From NCBI GenBank assembly GCA_964425755.1, contig CAYRNY010000005.1, positions 1 through 64,000 on the forward strand: 64,000 bases of DNA, in the 5' to 3' direction. Made by a program: the position numbers and the translations under genes. This DNA is from CAYRNY01 sp964425755 (GTDB taxonomy: Bacteria; Chloroflexota; Anaerolineae; Aggregatilineales; Aggregatilineaceae). The notes below the pieces were generated by a model that saw only the letters and a list, made by a program, of their open reading frames with translations, was not told the origin of the DNA and made no database searches. Below are positions 15,432 to 24,283 of the stretch, in pieces; within the stretch, counting starts at the first letter, position 1; each line of letters begins with the position of its first letter.

Positions 15432-17540
15432 ATGCCCAACCGCTTACAACACGAAACCAGCCCGTATTTGCTGCAACATGCCGATAACCCCGTCGACTGG
15501 TATCCCTGGGGCGAAGAAGCGTTCGAGGCGGCGCGCGAACAGGATAAGCCGGTGCTGCTCAGCATCGGGTATTCGGCGTGCCACTGGTGCCACGTCATGG
15601 CGCACGAGAGCTTCGAGGACGAGAAGACCGCCGCGTATATGAACAAGCACTTCATCAACATCAAGGTGGACCGCGAAGAACGCCCCGATGTCGATGATGT
15701 CTACATGCAGGCCACGCTGATCTACAACCGGGGTAACGGCGGCTGGCCGATGACGGTGTTCCTGACCCCGGACGGGCACCCCTTCCACGCCGGGACGTAT
15801 TACCCGCCGGAGCCGCGTTACGGGATGCCGAGCTTCAAGCAGGTCATGGAAGCCGTGCTGGACACGTACCGCAAGAAGCGCCACGAGGTCGAGCGCACGG
15901 CGCGCGCGCTGGCGGCGGACCTGAGCCGCAATGTGTTCGAGGCGCTCGACGGCGCGCCGGACGTGTTGAGCCTGGACCTGCTCGACAGCGCGGCCCACGC
16001 GATGCTCGCACGCACCGACCCGGTGCACGGCGGGTTGACGCGCGGGCAGCCCAAGTTCCCCAACCCGGTCAATCTTGAATACCTGCTGCGCTACCACGCG
16101 GCGACCGGCGACGAGCAGGCGCTGCAGGTCGTCGTCTTCACGCTGCGCAAGATGGCCCAGGGCGGCATCTACGACCAGCTTGGCGGCGGGTTCCACCGTT
16201 ACAGCGTGGATGAAAAATGGCTGGTGCCGCACTTCGAGAAGATGCTCTACGACAACGCGCAGTTGGCGCGCGTGTACCTGCACGCGTGGCAGTTGACCGG
16301 CGAGGACCTGCTGCGCGAGGTGGTCGAGGAGACGCTCGATTACGTGCTGCGCGAGATGACCGCGCCGGAAGGCGGATTCTACAGCACGCAGGATGCCGAC
16401 ACCGAGGGCGAAGAGGGTAAGTATTACGTCTGGGGCACGGACGAACTGCGCGAGGCGCTCGACGGCGCGGTGTCGAACGTCGACGCGGTGCTGGCCTATT
16501 GGGGCGTGACCGGCGCGGGCAACTTCGAGGGCAAGAACATCCTGCACGTGGCGGACATGATGGCGCGCGTCGCGGTGCGGCACGGGCTGTCGCTGGAACA
16601 GATGCAGGAAGATGTCGCGACCGCGAAAACCGTGTTGTTCACGCTGCGCAAGGACCGCACGCCGCCCGGTAAAGACGACAAGATTCTCGCGGCATGGAAC
16701 GGCATGATGTTGGCGGCGTTTGCCGAAGCGGCGCGCTTCCTGGGGCGCGACGAGTACCGCCGCGCTGCGCTGCGCTGCGCAGGCTTCGTGCTCAACGAGA
16801 TGACCGACGCCGAGGGGCGGCTGTTCCGCACGCACAAGGACGGCGAGAGCCGCATCAACGGCTATCTCGAAGATTACGCGCACATGATCGACGGGCTGCT
16901 CGAACTTTACATGACCACGTTTGACCCGCGCTGGTACCGCGAGGCGAAGCAGTTCGCCGAGATCGTGCTGGCCCACTTCAGCGCGGACGAGGGCGGGTTC
17001 TACGACACGAGCGACGATCACGACCCGTTGATCGTGCGCCCGCGCAACGTGCAGGACAACGCGACACCGTCCGGTAACGCGATGATGGCCTACAACCTGC
17101 TGCGGCTGACCGGGTTCAGCGCCGAGACGCGCTACGAGGACGCCGCGCTGAGCCTGTACCGCGCGATCGGTGGGGCGCTGGCGGAGTACCCGCTGGCGTT
17201 CGGCGAGATGTTGATTGGGGTGGACCTGTACCTGCGCCGCCCGGTCGAGATCGCGCTGGTGGGCGAGATGGGGGACGAGCGCACGCGGGCGCTGCTGGAC
17301 GTGGTCCGCGCGACGTTCCGCCCGCTGGCATTGGTCGCGCACACGGCCACCGACGCCGACGCGTCGGCGGTCCCGGCGCTGCTGCGCACGCGCACCCTGC
17401 GCGACGATGCGCCCGCCGCGTACGTGTGCGAGAATTTCGTGTGCCAGCAGCCGGTGACGGACCCCGACGCCCTGCGCGCGCAGTTGGACGGTGCCGCCGA
17501 GCGCGGCGAGATGCCGCCCCCGGTCACGGGGACGCGGTAG
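15432..17540 (+). CDS. YyaL/DUF255 thioredoxin-domain protein
   Basis: A 702-residue cytoplasmic protein. An N-terminal thioredoxin-like domain (DUF255, about residues 1-165) carries the CHWCH motif near 48-52 in the GYSACHWCHVM context. A long alpha/alpha-barrel part follows, resembling N-acylglucosamine epimerase/glycosidase folds, with LPKFP-like and PHFEKMLYDN segments (near 265) and NGMMLAAFAEA (near 428). The family (SSP411/SPATA20) is very widespread and full length here, but its biochemical role is still uncertain. The start is the ATG at 15432 with GGGACAGCAGG upstream. The leader at 15379-15396 holds a small CCAATCA repeat. Confidence 0.93.
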   Translation: MPNRLQHETSPYLLQHADNPVDWYPWGEEAFEAAREQDKPVLLSIGYSACHWCHVMAHESFEDEKTAAYMNKHFINIKVDREERPDVDDVYMQATLIYNRGNGGWPMTVFLTPDGHPFHAGTYYPPEPRYGMPSFKQVMEAVLDTYRKKRHEVERTARALAADLSRNVFEALDGAPDVLSLDLLDSAAHAMLARTDPVHGGLTRGQPKFPNPVNLEYLLRYHAATGDEQALQVVVFTLRKMAQGGIYDQLGGGFHRYSVDEKWLVPHFEKMLYDNAQLARVYLHAWQLTGEDLLREVVEETLDYVLREMTAPEGGFYSTQDADTEGEEGKYYVWGTDELREALDGAVSNVDAVLAYWGVTGAGNFEGKNILHVADMMARVAVRHGLSLEQMQEDVATAKTVLFTLRKDRTPPGKDDKILAAWNGMMLAAFAEAARFLGRDEYRRAALRCAGFVLNEMTDAEGRLFRTHKDGESRINGYLEDYAHMIDGLLELYMTTFDPRWYREAKQFAEIVLAHFSADEGGFYDTSDDHDPLIVRPRNVQDNATPSGNAMMAYNLLRLTGFSAETRYEDAALSLYRAIGGALAEYPLAFGEMLIGVDLYLRRPVEIALVGEMGDERTRALLDVVRATFRPLALVAHTATDADASAVPALLRTRTLRDDAPAAYVCENFVCQQPVTDPDALRAQLDGAAERGEMPPPVTGTR

Positions 17541-17555
17541 GCGGCGCGGCCCGTC

Positions 17556-18947
17556 CTAGCGCAGGCGCTCCATGTACAGGTCGTTGAGCGTGGTCCGCAG
17601 CGCGGCGTCGACCTGGTCCATCACCGCCTGCCGGTCGATTCCAGCGGGCGCGGTCAGCGAGAGCGTGAACAGCAGCCGTTCGTAGGTCGCACTTTTCTGC
17701 ACGACTTGCATCGGGCCGCAGGCGTGGTTGACGCTGCCGAACGCGAAGATGCCATCGCCCACGTCCTGGAATTCGGTGAACACGCCGGTGTTGCGCCACG
17801 CTTCTTGCAGCGCCGGATCGCGCATGTAGGCATCCGCCCCGGCGGGGCGCTCGAATAGCGCCAGGTCCATTTCCACGCGCACGGGGGCGTCGGCAGGGCA
17901 GCCGGATTCCGGTCTCCAGACGCGGATCGCCTGCGCGATCAGCCCGTAGCGGCGTCCGGCGCGGTCGATCTCGGCGGCGAGCTGGTTCAGCGCCGGGGTG
18001 TTGAAGCTCGCGTAGAAGTCGATCAACTCCAGCAGCGAGTAGCGTATGTTTTCCTCGTCGGCAGCGACGTAGAACGCGTTGAGGTTCCAGTCACGCGGGG
18101 CGGAAAACAGCCGGTCGAGGTCCCCCTCATCGATCCCGGCGGTGAGCAGGCTTACCGTGAGCGGCTGCGGCGTAGGCGTGGGCGGGACCGTCACCCCGGC
18201 GAGCACGTCCAGCGCGCGGATGTTCTCCAGCACGCGCGGCGCCAGCGCCAGGAGCGTTTGTTGCCCCAGGGCGGGATCGGCGTCCGCGTCGGTGTTGGCT
18301 TGCAGCGCGACGAGCAGCCCCAGGTGGTCGAAAAACAACAGCGCCTGGTGTTCCTCGGCGTAGCCCGTCCCTTCGACCGGCGTGCCGGACGTGAGCAACC
18401 AGCCGTGCAGGTCGCCGGCGTCCTGGAGCGTGTAGCCGAGCGCCTTGTAATAGCCCTGCACGAGCGGATCGTCGATGAAGTCGCGGGCTTGCTGCGTGGT
18501 CGGGAACTGGCTCACCATCGCGCGGACGAAGCTCACGCCCTGGTTAAGTGTGAAGGTGTCGAATCTTACGCTGGCGGCAGACGTCCAGCTATACGCGCTG
18601 CGGATCTCGCTGAAACGCGCGGACGCGTCGCGGTCGTCGCTCAGGCTGAACGGGCGCTGATCGACGTTCAGGTCGATGCGGATCGCCTCGCTTTCTGCCG
18701 CCCCGCCGAGGTTCGGCGGCAGGTCCGCCACGCCGGGCAGGATCGCGGTCAGGTGTTCCATGCGCAACAGCGGGAGCTGCAGCACGCCTGCTTCCGTGAT
18801 CGTCGCGTTCTGTTCGGTGCTGCTGCCGGTTGTTGTGTCGTCGTTGTTGTCGTCTTTTGCGATGTACTGCGTGTAACCAAAATAACCGCCGACCCCCAGG
18901 ACGGCGATAAAGAGCACTGCGATCAGGAGATCAAGCACCCGTTTCAC
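17556..18947 (-). CDS. Membrane-anchored extracytoplasmic protein of unknown function
   Basis: A 463-residue protein. Residues about 5-27 form a single N-terminal membrane anchor with no lipobox, followed by an Asp/Asn/Thr-rich linker and about 400 residues outside the membrane. A PTPTPQP linker near residue 258 splits the exported part into two halves that each resemble the other in pattern: a run of short beta strands, helices with conserved tryptophans, and a final strand of the FAFGSVNHACG type. The two halves may be distant repeats. The GTG start at 18947 has GGGGAG six bases upstream. It is convergent with the YyaL-type gene and 119 bases from a binding-protein gene on the same strand. 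I do not recognise the family. Confidence 0.72.
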   Translation of the reverse strand: MKRVLDLLIAVLFIAVLGVGGYFGYTQYIAKDDNNDDTTTGSSTEQNATITEAGVLQLPLLRMEHLTAILPGVADLPPNLGGAAESEAIRIDLNVDQRPFSLSDDRDASARFSEIRSAYSWTSAASVRFDTFTLNQGVSFVRAMVSQFPTTQQARDFIDDPLVQGYYKALGYTLQDAGDLHGWLLTSGTPVEGTGYAEEHQALLFFDHLGLLVALQANTDADADPALGQQTLLALAPRVLENIRALDVLAGVTVPPTPTPQPLTVSLLTAGIDEGDLDRLFSAPRDWNLNAFYVAADEENIRYSLLELIDFYASFNTPALNQLAAEIDRAGRRYGLIAQAIRVWRPESGCPADAPVRVEMDLALFERPAGADAYMRDPALQEAWRNTGVFTEFQDVGDGIFAFGSVNHACGPMQVVQKSATYERLLFTLSLTAPAGIDRQAVMDQVDAALRTTLNDLYMERLR

Positions 18948-19066
18948 TGTACACTCCCCACGTGTGATACAAACGTTATGTTACAGTGTGTCGTTATGCG
19001 CGCGCGGCAGTGGCAGGCGGGGCGGGACCGCGATCCCGCCCGCGCCGGTGGTGCGGTGTGGCCGCT

Positions 19067-20242
19067 TTACTCGACCGGTAGGCGCGCGTCACCGTTGAAA
19101 CGCGCCAGCACGACCGGGCCGCCGCCCGGCCCCAGCTCGTAGACTATCGCGGTATCCAGCAGGTCCCCGGTGCCGAGATCGGCGGGGCGCAGCTCGCCGC
19201 CGACTAGCGCCAGCGCCGGGCCGGACTCCAGCCCCGCGCGGATCTCTTCCGGCGCGATCCCCGCGCTGCGCATGATCGACCGCAGGTACCACACGGCATC
19301 ATAAGCGGCTGCCGACAGCGCGCCCGGCACTTCGCCGAACGTGGTGACGTAGTCATCCAGGAAGATCTGCGTCGCGGTGCCCGGATAGGCATACGACCAC
19401 GAGGTCACGCCGAGCACGCCCTCTGCGAGGTCGTTCGGCAGCGCGCCCGTTTGCGACGCTTCCACCGCGTGGCGATGCGCGAACGTGCCCTGCCAGCCGC
19501 GCTTGCGCAGCACGCTGAGCATGGTCGCGGCGTCTTCCCCCGGCCCCCACATCACGATCGCTTCAGGGTTGCGGTCGACGAGGTTTTGTGTCTCTGCTAA
19601 CAAGCCGGTCGCTTCGGCAAGCTGGATCTTCGCGTCAGCGCTGATGCCGCGCTCTTCCATCGCCTGCATGAACGCGAGCAGCGCGGGGGTCGATGCCGCG
19701 TCGGTGTGGACCAGTGCGATCGACGTCAGCCCGCGATCCTCGATCATCACGGCGGCCAGCGCGCGGCTGTAGATGTGCTCCGGCGCGCGCAGCCGGAACA
19801 GGACGTTCGCCGCGTCGTCATCGGTAAGGGTGTCGTCGGTCGCGCCGGTCAACACGGGGATGCCGGTGTTGCCCAGCAGCGCGATATTGTCCGGCGTCAG
19901 GGCGGCGCCGTCGTCCGGGCCGAGCATGGCGACCACGTTCTGCGCGGCCAGCGCCGCTACCGCCGATGGCAGCGATTCGGCGGTGGGGGTGTCGGCCAGC
20001 GTGACGAGGTCCAGCTGGTACGTCTGCCCGTCGGCGGCGGCGAATCCACCCGCGGAGTTAATCTGGTCGATAGCAAGCTGCGCTCCATTTGCGGCGGCGG
20101 TCCCCGGTGCGCCCAGGTAGCCGATGCGCAGCACGCCGGCCTGTTGAGCCTGTGCCGCTGCGGGTAGGCCCAACCCGGCGAGGGCCAGGACGAGCGCGAG
20201 CAGGATCGGGATCACGCGCCTGCCAGTGATGTGCATGTTCAC
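19067..20242 (-). CDS. Periplasmic binding protein, amino-acid (LivJ/Peripla_BP_6) type
   Basis: A 391-residue exported protein with a signal peptide (about residues 1-30, ending AQAQQAG) and a type-1 periplasmic-binding fold. It shows RIGYLGAPGTAAANGAQLAIDQIN-like opening strands, GPDDGAALTPDNIALL near 105, and TGATDDTLTDDDAANVLFR near 125. Such proteins bind branched amino acids, amides or urea for ABC import or serve as sensors. The start is GTG at 20242, seven bases after AAGGAGG. No ABC permease or ATPase lies nearby, so it is an orphan in this window. It shares strand and a short gap with the unknown exported protein downstream, perhaps as one transcript. Confidence 0.85.
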   Translation of the reverse strand: MNMHITGRRVIPILLALVLALAGLGLPAAAQAQQAGVLRIGYLGAPGTAAANGAQLAIDQINSAGGFAAADGQTYQLDLVTLADTPTAESLPSAVAALAAQNVVAMLGPDDGAALTPDNIALLGNTGIPVLTGATDDTLTDDDAANVLFRLRAPEHIYSRALAAVMIEDRGLTSIALVHTDAASTPALLAFMQAMEERGISADAKIQLAEATGLLAETQNLVDRNPEAIVMWGPGEDAATMLSVLRKRGWQGTFAHRHAVEASQTGALPNDLAEGVLGVTSWSYAYPGTATQIFLDDYVTTFGEVPGALSAAAYDAVWYLRSIMRSAGIAPEEIRAGLESGPALALVGGELRPADLGTGDLLDTAIVYELGPGGGPVVLARFNGDARLPVE

Positions 20243-20399
20243 GTTGCAACCTCCTTGCTGGAGTGGCTTGATCAAGCGGTTGACAGCGCAACGGTCGTCG
20301 GGCGGCTGGCCCGTCATGACCGTCGCTCACGTCATTGCTATCTATGATGCACCAGAACCGTTTTTGCCACAACTGCGGCGCGGGGATGCCTGCGGTCGC

Positions 20400-20966
20400 C
20401 TATCGTTCAGGACCGGCGGCGTCTTCGGGACGTGAATCGCGTTCGTCCGGCAGGGGTGGGGCGCTGGCGAGAAACTGGTATTCCACCAGCAGGTAGACAA
20501 ACGCGGCCAGGAGCGCCAATGCCGCGCCGCCGCAAGCGACCAGCAGCGCGATTCGCACGTCGGGTGCAGGGACGAGCGCCGCCGCGCCCATGCCCAGCCA
20601 CAGCAGCAGCGCGATCGCGTGTGCGAAGCGGCCCCAGATACGCTCGCGGCGCGTGACGGGGTGTCCCGCGTGCCGCCAGAGCAGCGCCCCGGCCAGCAGG
20701 CACAGCGTGCTGAGCACGAACCCCGCCGCGATCACGAGCGCGCCGGAACTGCCGATTTCAGCCAGCAGCGGCGCGACTTCGCCGGGCGCGGGTCGCGCGA
20801 TCCCGCCGGGGGCGGGCAGCCGGTTCAGTAGCGCGGCGTGCAGTTCGTGCGCCAGCCGGCCCAGTAACGCCAACAGCCCGACCGTCGCGCCGAGGATGAA
20901 CAGCGTCAGCGCGTAGCCTGTCGTGCGGTGGCGGTTATGGACGCCCGCGATCGGGGAGTGCGGCAT
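20400..20966 (-). CDS. Four-helix membrane protein of unknown function
   Basis: A 188-residue polytopic protein with about four hydrophobic helices (near residues 18-42, 72-96, 112-132 and 138-162) and charged ends. The C-terminal tail is acidic and proline-rich (PPLPDERDSRPED). No ribosome site is clear at the ATG (20966), so the start is uncertain. It lies between the orphan binding protein and the lytic transglycosylase, all on the minus strand. I see no enzymatic motif and do not recognise a family. The regular helix pattern and lack of competing readings support it as a real gene. Confidence 0.62.
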   Translation of the reverse strand: MPHSPIAGVHNRHRTTGYALTLFILGATVGLLALLGRLAHELHAALLNRLPAPGGIARPAPGEVAPLLAEIGSSGALVIAAGFVLSTLCLLAGALLWRHAGHPVTRRERIWGRFAHAIALLLWLGMGAAALVPAPDVRIALLVACGGAALALLAAFVYLLVEYQFLASAPPLPDERDSRPEDAAGPER

Positions 20967-21063
20967 GATCGTGCCCCTGCATGTGCGTGCGAGTCCGTCG
21001 CACAGACTCTACGCGATTCGCGATCCGGCAGCCAACACGCGCGGGGCGAGGGCGTGGCGGGCG

Positions 21064-23532
21064 CTATTCCGCGACGCCGTAAAGCTCACGGTAGATGGTG
21101 TAATGCTCGTAGATGCGCGTGACGTAGCGCCGCGTTTCCTCGAAGCCGACCGTCTGCACGAACAGGTCGAGGTCCGGCCCGGAGATGCTGAGCCACTGCG
21201 CCGCGTTGCCGGGGCCGCCGTTATACCCCGCCAGCGCCACATAGGGCAGGTTTTCGGCGAAGTTCTCCAGCACCCAACTGAAGTAGTAGATGCCGAACTC
21301 GACGTTGATGTAGGGGCGGTAGATGTCGTTGTTCTGAAAGTCCGTGCGGCCAAGCTGCGCGGCGATGTCGGCGGCGGTCTGGGGGATGATCTGCATCAAG
21401 CCTTGCGCGGCGGCGTACGAGGTCGCGTAGCCTTCGAACAGACTTTCCTGCCGGATCAGCGCGAACATCAGCAGCGGATCGACGTCATATTTCGCGGCGT
21501 TGGGCAGCACCAGGTCTTTGTAGTACACGGGATAGCGCAGCCGTGCAATGAAGCCGGGGACGTCGGTTGTCGCGGCGTCGGCAGATTCGATCAGAATGGC
21601 GGCGGCTTCGATCGAAAGCCGGTAGAGATCGATATCGCGGAAGTAGATCGCGAGCTGGTACGTCGCCAGCGGGTCGTCTTTCATGGCCTCGCGCAGCGCC
21701 CCGAACTCGTTTTCGGCGGCCTCAAACGCGCTGCTGCTCGCCCCGACGACCATCAGCTCGCGCCCGCGAATCATGCGCGGATCGTTTTGCAGCGTTTCGC
21801 TCAGTGGGTAGAGCGGGCCTTCCTGCGTGATGTCGAACGTCGCGCGCAGCCAGGCTTCCGCCGCGTTGAGGTGTGCGGTTTCGTCGAACTCGAAGCGCAC
21901 CTGTTCCGGTGGTTCGAACGGTTCGCGCCCGTTGAGCAGGTCATCGGCGCGCGCGCTGTAATAGCCGCCCGGGTCAGCTTTCGCGGCGGCGTTGTAGGAC
22001 TGCCGCGCCAGGTCGAGCTTGTCTTCCTGCTGGTAAAGCCGCCCGATCCAGAGGTAGGCCGCGGCCTGCTGCTCGCCGGTGCCGGTGGCGGCAAGCTGGC
22101 TGAACAACTGCGACGCGCGGTCGATGTTCCCGTCGTTGTAGGCCATCGTCGCGCCGAGGAACAACCCGTCCATCGCCCACTCGGTGCCGGGGTATTTCTC
22201 GCCCAGGATATCGAACGTCGCGAGCGCGGCGTCGGCGTTGCCCTGCGTGCTGTAGAGATAGCCCGCCCGCCAGAGTGCTTCGGGGCTTTCAGCGGCCAGG
22301 GGGTAATTCTCCGCCAGCGCGGTGTAACGCTCGATCGCGGTGGGGATATCGCCGCTGAGGAAATGCGTGCGCCCCTGTTCGAGCCACGCCTCGCCAAACG
22401 CGGGGTTGTCCGGGTAGGTGTCGATCAGCGTCTGGAAGGTGGTGATCGCGGCCTGCGGGTTACCTGCCTCGCGGTAGGTGCGCCCCAGCATCAGGATCGC
22501 GTCGGCGGTCACGACGTCGCTCTCGCTCATGTACGTGTTCAGCGCGTCGATCGCGGCCTGGTAATCCTCGTTGAAATAGTAGATGCGCGCCTGTTGCCAC
22601 GGATCCACCGCGATCCCAACGTCCTTGAGCATGCCCAGCGCCCGGTACGCCTGCCAGCTTGCCGGGTATTGGTTCACGATGCGCTGCAGGCGCGTGTAGC
22701 CGCTGGCGACGTTTTCGGCATTCAGCAGCACCTGCGCCGCCTGCCATTCGATGCTGGCCTTGTAGAACGAGTTTTCGGCGAAGCCCAGGATCGCGTCATA
22801 CTGCGCGATCGCCTGGTCGATGTCACCCGCGTTCAGGTACCCCTGCGCTACCCGTTCGCGCAGCGCCGCCAATGACGAGGCTTCGCGCGTGGCGTCGGCG
22901 GCCTTGGTGTAAGCATCCAGCGATTGCTGCGTCTGGCCCAGCGCGAGATACGCGTCGCCGATCCGTTCGTAGACGTAACTGTCGATCACGCCGGGGCGCA
23001 GTTGCAGGTACGTCTCGAAATCGGCGATCGCCGCGCCCCATTCGCTCTGGCCCAGGTACGCATCGCCGCGCAGAAATACCGCGTGCGGCACGCGCGGGTC
23101 GTTCGGGAAGCGGTCCAGGAAATCCGAGAGGGCGTAGACGGCCTCGTTATATAGTCCCTCGCGCAGCGCGGCCTCCCCTTTGCCGTAAGCGGCATCGGCC
23201 AGCAATTCCGCGTCCGCGTTAGGACGGCTGAGCACATCCTCGAAGTAGCTCACCGCGGTGACATAATCGCCGTTACGCAGCGCGCTTTCCGCGTCCGCAA
23301 ACACGACGTTGGTCGGCAGCGTCGGCGTGGGCACGATGTGCGGCGTTGGCGTGACGTACGGCACCGTCGGCGTGGCGGGGGTCATCAGCGCCGGGTCGCT
23401 CGGGGTGGCGGTGATCACAATCGTTTCGGAGCCGCTGGAGAAGTTGCACGCCGCCAACCCTGCCGGGAGCATCACGGCGAGTGCCAGCAGCGCGATCACG
23501 ATCAGGCGTTGGGTGTGTGTATTCTGCATCAT
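21064..23532 (-). CDS. TPR-containing lytic transglycosylase lipoprotein (Slt70-like)
   Basis: An 822-residue exported protein. The signal peptide ends in a lipobox (LAAC, C29), so it is probably a lipoprotein. A Thr/Pro linker is followed by a long superhelix of tetratricopeptide-like repeats (about residues 75-610; repeated A.Y..G..Y...A..AY patterns). The C-terminal SLT domain (about 650-815) carries the catalytic glutamate in IRQESLFEGYATS, then AQGLMQIIP and YNGGPGNA. Lytic transglycosylases cleave murein to 1,6-anhydro products. Slt70 of proteobacteria has the same layout but is not usually lipid-anchored and has fewer repeats. The start is one of two adjacent ATG codons with no clear ribosome site. 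Confidence 0.92.
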   Translation of the reverse strand: MMQNTHTQRLIVIALLALAVMLPAGLAACNFSSGSETIVITATPSDPALMTPATPTVPYVTPTPHIVPTPTLPTNVVFADAESALRNGDYVTAVSYFEDVLSRPNADAELLADAAYGKGEAALREGLYNEAVYALSDFLDRFPNDPRVPHAVFLRGDAYLGQSEWGAAIADFETYLQLRPGVIDSYVYERIGDAYLALGQTQQSLDAYTKAADATREASSLAALRERVAQGYLNAGDIDQAIAQYDAILGFAENSFYKASIEWQAAQVLLNAENVASGYTRLQRIVNQYPASWQAYRALGMLKDVGIAVDPWQQARIYYFNEDYQAAIDALNTYMSESDVVTADAILMLGRTYREAGNPQAAITTFQTLIDTYPDNPAFGEAWLEQGRTHFLSGDIPTAIERYTALAENYPLAAESPEALWRAGYLYSTQGNADAALATFDILGEKYPGTEWAMDGLFLGATMAYNDGNIDRASQLFSQLAATGTGEQQAAAYLWIGRLYQQEDKLDLARQSYNAAAKADPGGYYSARADDLLNGREPFEPPEQVRFEFDETAHLNAAEAWLRATFDITQEGPLYPLSETLQNDPRMIRGRELMVVGASSSAFEAAENEFGALREAMKDDPLATYQLAIYFRDIDLYRLSIEAAAILIESADAATTDVPGFIARLRYPVYYKDLVLPNAAKYDVDPLLMFALIRQESLFEGYATSYAAAQGLMQIIPQTAADIAAQLGRTDFQNNDIYRPYINVEFGIYYFSWVLENFAENLPYVALAGYNGGPGNAAQWLSISGPDLDLFVQTVGFEETRRYVTRIYEHYTIYRELYGVAE

Positions 23533-23755
23533 GCGCGCGATTATCGCCCAGGGGCGCGTCGCTTGTCAACTGCGCGCGCGACGGGACAAGGTTCCCGGTG
23601 GGCGATCGGTGATTGTGCGGGGGGATTCACGCCCCTGCTTGCGAGTCTGGCGTCATGCGTGTGCGCCAGCCGGGGCGGGAAAGGTGTGGGCATGAGCATA
23701 CCGGCCAGATCAATAATCTGGCTGAACGCACGAAAAGACGGAAGGTGAACGTCCA

Positions 23756-24283
23756 ATGTCCAATTCAACTAACCAACCGCCGTTCAACCTGGACCGCGAT
23801 GAACTCACCGCGCGCTTTGACCGCATCGACCGCGCGATCACACGCTGGATGGCGCGTTACGGCTTGCTGGTACTGCGGATCGGGCTGGGGATCGTGTTTT
23901 TCTGGTTCGGGGCGCTGAAGCTGTTCCCCGGCTTGAGTCCGGCGGAAGACCTGGTGCGCGAGACGACCTACTTTGTCGACCCGGACTGGTTCATCCCGGT
24001 GCTGGCGCTATGGGAGATGGCGATCGGGCTGGGGCTGATCTTCGGGTTGTTTATGCGCGTCACGTTGTTGCTGCTGTTCCTGCAGATGCCGGGCACCGCG
24101 CTGCCGCTCGTGCTCCTGCCTGATGCGGTCTGGACCGAGTTCCCCTACGCGCTGACGCTGGAAGGGCAGTATATCGTCAAGAACCTGGTGTTGATCGGCG
24201 GCGGGTTGGTGCTCGGCGCGACGGTGCGCGGCGGCGGCCTGGTCGCGGACCCGCTGGACGAGAACCAACCGGGCGGCGCTTAG
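23756..24283 (+). CDS. DoxX-like membrane protein
   Basis: A 175-residue protein with four hydrophobic helices, in the pattern of the DoxX/DoxD family: LLVLRIGLGIVFFWFGALKLFP near residue 40, then two helices around a LPLVLLPDAVW stretch, and the last near NLVLIGGG. The ribosome site GGAAGG precedes the ATG at 23756. The stop overlaps the converging stop of the glycosyltransferase by four bases. DoxX relatives have been linked to quinone or thiosulfate metabolism and redox balance, but the function here is unknown. The helix spacing fits well; a soluble substrate site is not visible. Confidence 0.83.
   Translation: MSNSTNQPPFNLDRDELTARFDRIDRAITRWMARYGLLVLRIGLGIVFFWFGALKLFPGLSPAEDLVRETTYFVDPDWFIPVLALWEMAIGLGLIFGLFMRVTLLLLFLQMPGTALPLVLLPDAVWTEFPYALTLEGQYIVKNLVLIGGGLVLGATVRGGGLVADPLDENQPGGA

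Noticed and set aside
15444..17342. Minus-strand open frame of 632 codons opposite the YyaL-type gene
   Set aside because: It is the antisense shadow of a strongly conserved gene with CHWCH and other motifs.
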